DNA of 5,179 nucleotides from Sphingomonas sp. CCH9-E2. GTDB taxonomy: Bacteria > Pseudomonadota > Alphaproteobacteria > Sphingomonadales > Sphingomonadaceae. The notes below the pieces were generated by a model, which searched no databases, had not been told where the DNA came from, and saw nothing but the letters and a program-made list of their open reading frames with translations. Shown here in pieces: positions 1 through 5,179 of this stretch. Position 1 is the stretch's first letter, and every line of letters begins with the position of its first letter. Where the stretch lies: assembly GCF_001557215.1 (NCBI RefSeq), contig NZ_LSJM01000470.1:1-5179 (forward strand), read 5' to 3'. The position numbers and the translations under genes were made by a program.

Positions 1-89
1 CCACAAGCGGTGCGGACGCGCACGCGGCGATCCTAACAGCGCCCGCATCGCGCGAGAGGACGGAATGGCGATGGCAGTCTGAGGAATTG

Positions 90-1529
90 TCAGCGCTGCA
101 ATCGCACCACGAATTTGCGGGCCGGGCTCAGCGCTGCGACGAAGCTGCCGTCGGGCTGACGGCGGAAGTCGTAGGTCCCGCTCGGCGTGACGAGGGCACC
201 GCGATCGAGCCGGTCACCCGGGAGGATCGAGATGACGGCCAGCCCGTCGGTGCTGGCCTGAGGCAGAGCATCGAACCAGTCGCCCGCAGCGTTGCCGAGG
301 CCCAGCGTGCCGCGGCAGATGCCGTCCGTCATTGCGAATCGCACCGTGCCGGTCACCGGCTTGTCCCCGAAGCTGCCGCTATATTGGCTCGCCCATATCG
401 GGCAGCGCGTTTGCGGCCCGGTGGGATCGGCCTGGAACGGCGCTGCCAGCATCGCGGCGGTTTCGGTGATGTCCGAAACCCAGACGGCGTTCGAGAGCAG
501 CGCTACGCTTTCGCCGCGCTCAGGGTAGAGCATCAACGCACTGCGCGCACCGATCGCGGCACCGGCATGATGCGCGATCTGTTGCCCGTCATTGTCTGTT
601 CGGATGCGCCAGCCGAAAGCGATGCGATCTTCGCCCTCCATTACCGGCGTCCCGTCGTTCATCAGGCTCGGCGTCCACATCACTGCGCGCGCCTTTGGTG
701 ACAGGAAGCCGTCGCGCATCACCCTTGCACCGAACAGTGCAACGCCATGCGCCGTGCCGCGGAAGCCCGCACCACCCCAGGAATAGCTGTAATCGTGGGC
801 GGCCGCGGGACGGATCGCGCCACCTTCAAATTCATAAGCGACCGTATCGTGCGCCGGATCGGGCGCCAGGTCCGGGCGCAGCGGCAGGTCCTGGATCATC
901 GCGCGCGAGACGAAGGACAGGAACGGCATGTCTGCGGCGCCCTCGATCGCCGCGCTGAGCAACGTGTATCCGTAAGAGCTGTATTGATACCGCGTACCCG
1001 GCGCGAACAGCAGCGGCCGGTTGGCGAAGATCGCGACCGCCTCATTGACCGAGCCGAAGCGGACCTTTCCGCGCGCGGCATCGACATCCTGATAATGGGG
1101 AATGCCCGACATATGCGCCGCGAGCTGGCGCGGCGTGATCTCCGCAGGCCAGCTCAGGCGGACGCCTGGCAGGTAGCGCTGGACTGGTGCGTCGAGGTCC
1201 AGCTGCTTGCGGTCGTGGAGCATGATCGCGGCGGTTGCGGTCAGCAGCTTGGAAACACTGGCGAGGCGAAAGCTGGTGTCGGGATCGACCGGCAGCTTTC
1301 GTTCGAGATCGCGATAGCCGGCAGTGCCGACCCAGATCAGCGTGCCATCGCGCGTCACGGCCGCGGCCATGCCGGGCACGCCGTTCGCTTCGATTTGAGC
1401 AGCGAGGATCGCGTCGGCGATGCGACGCGGTGCGTCGGCATCGGTCTGCGGGGTTTTCGCCAGAGCCGGATTGTTGCATCCGATCGCTGCGAGGGCGATT
1501 AGGATGAGCGGGGTGTGGTGCCTTGTCAT
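90..1529 (-). CDS. Exported LACTB-like serine hydrolase (class C beta-lactamase / PBP fold)
   Basis: Predicted 479-aa serine hydrolase of the beta-lactamase/transpeptidase-like family (Pfam Beta-lactamase). The acyl-serine motif is S91-V-S-K94 in 'FRLASVSKLLTA'. The second motif is Y183-S-S185 where the family often has YxN, and the third is H321-A-G323 in place of KTG. The stretches 'LDLDAPVQRYLP' (about 110-121) and 'HMSGIPHY' (139-146), and the H-x-G motif, resemble the mitochondrial protease LACTB more than true AmpC enzymes, so a peptidase or esterase role is likelier than antibiotic resistance (inference). The N-terminus is a signal peptide with a hydrophobic core at about 8-17. It could be a lipoprotein (AIGC, C18) or be cut after A22-L-A24. 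About 85 C-terminal residues form an extra domain I do not recognise. The ATG at 1529 is chosen because it puts the signal peptide at the N-terminus; an ATG at 1613 would add 28 residues and overlap the divergent regulator gene. The substrate is unknown. Confidence 0.9.
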   Translation of the reverse strand: MTRHHTPLILIALAAIGCNNPALAKTPQTDADAPRRIADAILAAQIEANGVPGMAAAVTRDGTLIWVGTAGYRDLERKLPVDPDTSFRLASVSKLLTATAAIMLHDRKQLDLDAPVQRYLPGVRLSWPAEITPRQLAAHMSGIPHYQDVDAARGKVRFGSVNEAVAIFANRPLLFAPGTRYQYSSYGYTLLSAAIEGAADMPFLSFVSRAMIQDLPLRPDLAPDPAHDTVAYEFEGGAIRPAAAHDYSYSWGGAGFRGTAHGVALFGARVMRDGFLSPKARAVMWTPSLMNDGTPVMEGEDRIAFGWRIRTDNDGQQIAHHAGAAIGARSALMLYPERGESVALLSNAVWVSDITETAAMLAAPFQADPTGPQTRCPIWASQYSGSFGDKPVTGTVRFAMTDGICRGTLGLGNAAGDWFDALPQASTDGLAVISILPGDRLDRGALVTPSGTYDFRRQPDGSFVAALSPARKFVVRLQR

Positions 1530-1560
1530 GCCCCAAGGCTGTGTCCGAACCGGGCAGCGC

Positions 1561-1590
1561 GACAAGAAAAGAACGGTGAAGATTGGTGAA
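1561..1590. promoter_or_regulatory. Three tandem decamers at the regulator start, candidate operator
   Basis: Three consecutive 10-bp units, GACAAGAAAA, GAACGGTGAA and GATTGGTGAA, all begin with GA and end with AA; the last two share GGTGAA in exact 10-bp register. OmpR-type winged-helix proteins typically bind direct repeats spaced about one helical turn apart, so this could be an autoregulatory or shared operator between the hydrolase and regulator genes. It overlaps the probable ribosome binding site and start codon, so part of the similarity could just be purine-rich translation signals. I could not identify a convincing -35/-10 pair for either gene here. Confidence 0.3.
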
Positions 1591-2760
1591 ATGAGCATCG
1601 AACTGTGCCGCATACGTCACGCAGTGATCGTCGCTGGCGCTGCGCACCGCTTGCCCGACCTTTCGTTTCGGATGCTCGACCTGCTCGTTTCACGGGCGCC
1701 CGACCCGGTTCCATTCGCGGACATCGAGCGCATTGTCTGGGATGCGCACGTCACGCGAGAGACGATCAAGCAGCGGGTGACCTTGCTGCGCGAGAGCCTT
1801 GCACAGATCGGCATGGACGGCACAGCAATCGAGGCCGTGCGGAACCATGGCTACCGCACCACCCTGGTCATGCGGGAGGCGCAACCGGCACGCGCATGGC
1901 CTGTGCGGCGCATGATCGGGCTCGCCGCGACGACGGCGCTTGCCGCGCTGGCAGCGCTATTTCTGACCTGGCAGGGCCGCGACACGGACGATGCCGCCAA
2001 GCCGCTGCTCGCGGTGATCGTCGACCCGGCTGCACCTGGCAGCGATACCGCGCAAGCGGAGGCAGTGCGCCGCGACATGGTCCGCGCGTTTTCCAAATTC
2101 GGAGGCGTTCAGGTCATCGACCGGCTTCCTTCCCCGGCCGCGGCACCTGCCTATATCGTGCGATTCTCCCTCGACACGTCCGCGAACAAGGGACAGCTCG
2201 CAACCGAGCTTGTCGATGGCGGCTCGGGCGTAGTCCTGTTCGCGGAACGCTATCCCGTATCGGCGACCCGGTCGGATCGGGCGGTGCTCCATTTCGCAAA
2301 TTACGTGCATGCCCATGTGAGCGCGTTTTCGGGCGGCGGGGCCGGGATGTCGGAAGAATCGCGCGCCCGCTACGCCGAAGCCTATCGGCTCTGGCGGCTC
2401 GGTGACCGGCAGAGCCTGGTCGGTGCCCGCAACAGTCTCGCCGCGCTCGCAGACGGGTCCGACGCCAGCGTGATGTCGCGCTCGCTCCTCGCACGCGTCC
2501 AATCGGATCTGGTCTTGCGCCATGGCGCGCCGATGGCGCTGGCACGGACAGCCGAGCTCAACATCCGCGCGCTCATCGCGGGGCACCCTGGCCTGGGTGA
2601 CCTGCGCTATTCGTTGTCCCGCGCATTGCTGGCGCAGGGAAAGCGGCAGGAGGCGCTCGACGCGCTGCGGGTTGCCCAGCAAACCATGCCGTTTCTATCG
2701 CGCGACGTCATGGCGATCGAAGGACGATCGCGCCGTCAGCCGGGCACATCCGACCATTGA
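1576..2760 (+). CDS. CadC/ToxR-type membrane-anchored winged-helix transcriptional regulator with TPR-like C-terminus
   Basis: Predicted 394-aa regulator. Residues 1-98 form an OmpR/PhoB-type winged helix (Trans_reg_C): an initial beta strand 'KIGEMSIEL', 'RLPDLSFRMLDLLVSR' for helix 1, 'IERIVWDAHVTRETIKQRVTLLRESL' split between helices 2 and 3 (50-75), and the wing ending in 'HGYRTTL' (91-97). There is no receiver domain. A single hydrophobic helix at about 113-132 (Ala/Leu rich, after RR) should anchor it in the inner membrane, with the rest periplasmic, as in CadC and ToxR. Residues about 258-394 are helical and TPR-like ('YAEAYRLWRLGD', 'LRYSLSRALLAQGKRQEALDALRVAQ'). The GTG at 1576 is preferred because it includes the first strand expected of this fold and follows a purine-rich AAGAAAAGAA. 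ATG 1591 (389 aa) is a real alternative, while ATG 1528 would overlap the divergent hydrolase start. Its neighbour suggests it controls the hydrolase and perhaps itself (inference). The signal sensed is unknown. Confidence 0.88.
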   Translation: MKIGEMSIELCRIRHAVIVAGAAHRLPDLSFRMLDLLVSRAPDPVPFADIERIVWDAHVTRETIKQRVTLLRESLAQIGMDGTAIEAVRNHGYRTTLVMREAQPARAWPVRRMIGLAATTALAALAALFLTWQGRDTDDAAKPLLAVIVDPAAPGSDTAQAEAVRRDMVRAFSKFGGVQVIDRLPSPAAAPAYIVRFSLDTSANKGQLATELVDGGSGVVLFAERYPVSATRSDRAVLHFANYVHAHVSAFSGGGAGMSEESRARYAEAYRLWRLGDRQSLVGARNSLAALADGSDASVMSRSLLARVQSDLVLRHGAPMALARTAELNIRALIAGHPGLGDLRYSLSRALLAQGKRQEALDALRVAQQTMPFLSRDVMAIEGRSRRQPGTSDH

Positions 2761-2774
2761 GGCACGATGATCAT

Positions 2775-2794
2775 CCCGGATGTCGGCTTCCGGG
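2775..2794. terminator. GC-rich hairpin after the regulator gene, possible weak terminator
   Basis: CCCGGA (2775-2780) and TCCGGG (2789-2794) form a perfect 6-bp stem with an 8-nt loop, starting 15 bp after the regulator stop. A 10-bp perfect palindrome, GATGATCATC, directly abuts it (2766-2775). There is no T-run after the stem on either strand, so it is not a classical intrinsic terminator. It may act as an RNA 3'-end stabiliser or a Rho-assisted pause. The remainder of the gap to 2932 shows short palindromes (GCAATTGC at 2891-2898, GCGGC/GCCGC at 2871-2885) but no coding region I can support. Confidence 0.3.
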
Positions 2795-2932
2795 GCGCAT
2801 TCGGATGGATTTCAGCGGTCGAAGCCGGGACACATTGCGACTGCCTCATGAGTGGGGGCCGATCCGAGGCGCGGCGTGCGGCCGCAACAAGCAATTGCGC
2901 AGATGCTGTGTCCCCGCTCGAAAGTTACGTGA

Positions 2933-3202
2933 TCACCGAAGCGGAAACACACCGTCCACCGCGCGCCACTCCGCCGGCCGGATCAGCCGTTCATGCTCGA
3001 TCCGCACCGAATGCAGCGCAGCCTCGATCTCGCGGCGCCAATGGTCGAGGAAGCCGAGCAGCACCGGGAAATCGGGTGCGAGATCATATTCCTGCCAGGC
3101 GAAGAGTTGCAGCAGCGACGGCGCATCGGGGCGATAGTAATGAATTTCCGCGAAGGTGAGCCCATAGCCTTCAAGCTGCACAAGAAGCGCGCGGTCGGTC
3201 AT
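2933..3202 (-). CDS. usg: Usg-family protein, conserved alphaproteobacterial, function unknown
   Basis: An 89-aa protein. I recognise it as a member of the Usg family (named for a gene upstream of trpF in Caulobacter) from 'LEGYGLTFAEIHYYRPD' (11-27), 'SLLQLFAWQEYDLAPDFP' (29-46), 'FLDHWRREIEAALHSVRI' (51-68) and 'LIRPAEWRAVDGVF' (73-86). It spans what I recall as the family's usual length. It has no signal peptide or membrane segment and is probably cytosolic; no biochemical role is established as far as I know. The ATG at 3202 overlaps the upstream gene's stop as ATGA, and there is no strong Shine-Dalgarno of its own, which suggests translational coupling. The reading frame stays open upstream to 3583, but that extra sequence is Arg/Pro/Ala-rich shadow translation overlapping the other gene, so the shorter start is used. 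There is no trp gene nearby, unlike the context that gave the family its name. Confidence 0.88.
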   Translation of the reverse strand: MTDRALLVQLEGYGLTFAEIHYYRPDAPSLLQLFAWQEYDLAPDFPVLLGFLDHWRREIEAALHSVRIEHERLIRPAEWRAVDGVFPLR

Positions 3203-3435
3203 AGGCGGGCCATCCGGTGTGCGCGCGATTGGTTCAGCGAACGCAGCGCGGACAAATCCTCGTCGATCAGCCTGTCCCCGGTCGTGCCGGACGGCGGTCG
3301 CCAGGCGGATTTGCCCGGAAGCGCGGATGGCTCGCACGCCCAGCGGGCGAGAATGGCACGCCTGACCTCGGGCTCGAGTCTGGGATGGCGCGCGATGTCG
3401 AACGGATGAAGAAAACGGGAGACTGGCTGCGACAC
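3199..3435 (-). CDS. Conserved small protein of unknown function, upstream of and coupled to usg
   Basis: A 78-aa protein starting at GTG (3435). The start is fixed by a near-perfect Shine-Dalgarno AAGGAGG ending 6 nt upstream, and there is no in-frame alternative as good. The core 'PFDIARHPRLEPEVRRAILARWACE' is split by eye into 'PFDIARHPRL' (11-20) and 'RRAILARWACE' (25-35), followed by 'RPPSG' (46-50) and an acidic helix 'LIDEDLSALRSL' (56-67). This matches a widespread family of small alphaproteobacterial hypothetical proteins whose common form reads 'KRAILASWASDA...RRPPG...vDeil.AL'. That recognition is from memory, with no named function. The protein is probably soluble and mostly helical, with a basic tail (SRAHRMARL). 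Its last codons overlap the usg start, so the two form one unit transcribed away from groESL. A frame extension upstream to 4407 exists but runs antisense through groES and is not real. Confidence 0.82.
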   Translation of the reverse strand: MSQPVSRFLHPFDIARHPRLEPEVRRAILARWACEPSALPGKSAWRPPSGTTGDRLIDEDLSALRSLNQSRAHRMARL

Positions 3436-3441
3436 GGCTGT

Positions 3442-3448
3442 CCTCCTT
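3442..3448 (-). promoter_or_regulatory. Strong Shine-Dalgarno for the 78-aa protein
   Basis: The minus strand reads GGAAGGAGGACAGCC then GTG. AAGGAGG is complementary to the 16S rRNA 3' end, with 6 nt before the GTG. This site decides the start of a gene that lacks an ATG. Confidence 0.85.
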
Positions 3449-3497
3449 CCCTCGTCGTCGCTCCTTGTGCGTTGGGCGGCTGCGCCCAGTGCCAGGA

Positions 3498-3525
3498 ATT
3501 TTGGTCGCGCGTCCGCGATGGTCAA
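3498..3525 (-). promoter_or_regulatory. Sigma70-like promoter for the small-protein/usg pair
   Basis: On the minus strand, TTGACC (3525-3520; preceded by C, giving CTTGAC) is followed after 16 nt by CAAAAT (3503-3498). The -35 matches TTGACA at 5 of 6 and the -10 matches TATAAT at 4 of 6. Transcription would begin near 3491, inside or next to the CTGGCACTG copy at 3495-3487, giving a leader of roughly 55 nt before the GTG start. The leader would carry a small hairpin, TGGGCG/CGCCCA (3473-3488). Assigned by eye only. Confidence 0.4.
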
Positions 3526-3556
3526 GACCCGCACCGGCGGCCGCGCAACCTGGTCG

Positions 3557-3583
3557 CTGGCACTGCATGAAAACGCGTGCCAA
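3557..3583. promoter_or_regulatory. Degenerate CIRCE-like inverted repeat (candidate HrcA operator)
   Basis: CTGGCACTG (3557-3565), a 9-nt spacer, then GCGTGCCAA (3575-3583). The architecture and 27-bp length match CIRCE (TTAGCACTC-N9-GAGTGCTAA), with 6 of 9 matches on the left and 7 of 9 on the right; the inner core TGGCAC...GTGCCA is perfectly symmetrical. HrcA binding to CIRCE represses groESL in many bacteria including alphaproteobacteria. It lies upstream of the best heat-shock promoter rather than over it, which weakens the assignment or implies another, unseen start site. Confidence 0.45.
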
Positions 3584-3600
3584 AATTTCTCGCTTCGCCT

Positions 3601-3629
3601 CTTGAACTGAAAAATCGGCTTTCCCAATT
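3601..3629 (+). promoter_or_regulatory. Sigma32-like (RpoH) heat-shock promoter of groESL
   Basis: CTTGAA at 3601-3606 is followed by CCCAATT at 3623-3629. Measured as CTTG-N18-CCCAATT this fits the alphaproteobacterial heat-shock consensus CTTG-N17/18-CYTAT-T in spacing and at most positions (the -10 has two mismatches). Transcription would start around 3636, leaving a leader of about 60 nt before groES. Heat-shock control of groESL by RpoH is standard in this class; the site itself is assigned by eye. Confidence 0.55.
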
Positions 3630-3638
3630 CGCCGCCGC

Positions 3639-3660
3639 CCGGCGTTCGAACGAGCGCCGG
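3639..3660 (+). other. Possible hairpin in the groES 5' leader
   Basis: CCGGCG (3639-3644) and CGCCGG (3655-3660) form a perfect 6-bp stem around a 10-nt loop; the palindrome CGTTCGAACG (3643-3652) offers an alternative fold. It sits just after the predicted start of transcription and 26 nt before the Shine-Dalgarno GGAGG (3687-3691). I see no sequence complementary to that site, so an RNA-thermometer role is not supported; mRNA stabilisation is the simpler reading. Confidence 0.3.
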
Positions 3661-3697
3661 AGACATCACATTCATGTTTTGCAACTGGAGGTTATGC

Positions 3698-4012
3698 ATG
3701 CATTTCCGCCCCTTGCACGACCGTGTGGTCGTCCGCCGCATCGAGGCCGAGGAGAAGACCTCGGGCGGCATCATCATCCCCGACACCGCGAAGGAAAAGC
3801 CGCAGGAAGGCGAGATCGTCGCTGTCGGACCGGGCGCGCGCGACGAGCGCGGCACGCTGGTCGAGCTTACGGTCAAGCCGGGCGACCGCATCCTGTTCGG
3901 CAAATGGTCGGGTACCGAGGTCAAGATCGACGGCGAGGATCTGCTCATCATGAAGGAGAGCGACATTCTCGGCGTGATCGAGAGGGTCGCCGCGGTCCGC
4001 CAGGCGGCGTGA
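3698..4012 (+). CDS. groES: GroES co-chaperonin (Hsp10)
   Basis: 104-aa co-chaperonin that forms the heptameric lid of the GroEL cage in the cytosol. The sequence is typical throughout: '[12 protein letters not shown]' at the N-terminus, a mobile loop at about 16-33 whose hydrophobic tripeptide contacting GroEL is I25-I26-I27, '[34 protein letters not shown]' across the second half (read here as '[11 protein letters not shown]' and '[14 protein letters not shown]'). The ATG at 3698 has GGAGG 6 nt upstream. Another ATG at 3694 is out of frame and too close to that site. The protein is longer than the usual 95-97 residues because, after the normal end at 'GVI', it carries '[10 protein letters not shown]'. 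It is the first gene of the operon, 45 bp before groEL, with no terminator between them. The extension might mark this as one of several groESL copies, as alphaproteobacteria often have more than one (inference). Confidence 0.96.
   Translation: MHFRPLHDRVVVRRIEAEEKTSGGIIIPDTAKEKPQEGEIVAVGPGARDERGTLVELTVKPGDRILFGKWSGTEVKIDGEDLLIMKESDILGVIERVAAVRQAA

Positions 4013-5179
<1,167 letters not shown>

Noticed and set aside
10..23. Small hairpin GTGCG/CGCAC downstream of the hydrolase.
   Set aside because: A 5-bp stem without a T-run is too weak to call a terminator in DNA of this base composition.
1..89. Possible partial gene at the left edge: a minus-strand ATG at 48 open to the edge (begins MRALLGSPRARP), or the end of a plus-strand gene stopping at 80-82.
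   Set aside because: Only 16 to 26 residues are available, there is no clear Shine-Dalgarno and no recognisable protein sequence, so neither strand can be supported.
87..1502. Long plus-strand open frames (87-701 and 747-1502) opposite the hydrolase.
   Set aside because: They are Arg/Ala/Gly-rich antisense translations of a well-supported gene, with no domain or translation signal; long shadow frames are expected in GC-rich DNA.
1957..2682. 241-codon minus-strand open frame opposite the regulator.
   Set aside because: Antisense to a gene with clear domain structure; low-complexity Arg-rich composition and no recognisable motif.
2757..3159. Two plus-strand frames of about 126-130 codons starting near 2757 and 2767 in the gap and across usg.
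   Set aside because: Composition is that of random GC-rich translation, they overlap the well-supported usg on the other strand, and no ribosome binding site is seen.
3557..3574. TGGCAC as a possible sigma54 -24 element.
   Set aside because: The invariant GC of the -12 element is absent at the required 10-nt spacing on the plus strand, and the copy at 3487-3495 on the minus strand also fails.
3694..3696. ATG four bases upstream of the groES start.
   Set aside because: It is out of frame and only 2 nt from the GGAGG; the ATG at 3698 gives the canonical GroES N-terminus with proper spacing.

Overview
This is a GC-rich bacterial window that most likely comes from an alphaproteobacterium, probably a sphingomonad-type genome. 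The evidence is a Usg-family protein, a small 'RRAILARWA' protein of a kind I associate with alphaproteobacteria, and GroES/GroEL sequences of alphaproteobacterial character. The genus assignment is inference. No tRNA, rRNA, CRISPR array, insertion sequence or phage gene is visible.

Layout. (1) On the minus strand, 90-1529 encodes an exported serine hydrolase of the class C beta-lactamase / penicillin-binding-protein fold, closest by eye to the LACTB branch. (2) Divergent from it, on the plus strand, 1576-2760 encodes a membrane-anchored winged-helix regulator of the CadC/ToxR type, with an N-terminal OmpR-like DNA-binding domain, one transmembrane helix and a TPR-like C-terminal half. The two genes share a very short control region containing three decamer repeats in tandem. 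(3) A gene-free gap of about 170 bp (2761-2932) lies between the regulator and a convergent minus-strand gene pair, and holds one GC-rich hairpin. (4) That pair is a 78-aa conserved small protein of unknown function (3199-3435, GTG start with a near-perfect Shine-Dalgarno) followed by usg (2933-3202). Their stop and start overlap as ATGA, so they are probably translationally coupled. (5) A 262-bp divergent control region (3436-3697) separates this pair from groES. It holds a minus-strand sigma70-like promoter, a degenerate CIRCE-like inverted repeat, a sigma32-like heat-shock promoter and a possible 5'-UTR hairpin. (6) groES (3698-4012) and the first 374 codons of groEL (4058 to the window end) form the chaperonin operon.

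The groESL operon encodes the Hsp60/Hsp10 folding machine and appears intact as far as it is seen. GroES carries a short C-terminal extension. The hydrolase/regulator pair looks like a self-contained divergent module in which the regulator may control the hydrolase. The most interesting points are the arrangement of regulatory sites between the unknown pair and groESL, and the tandem decamers at the regulator start. I found no clearly new biological system. The unknown small protein plus Usg, divergent from a chaperonin operon, is the best candidate for follow-up.
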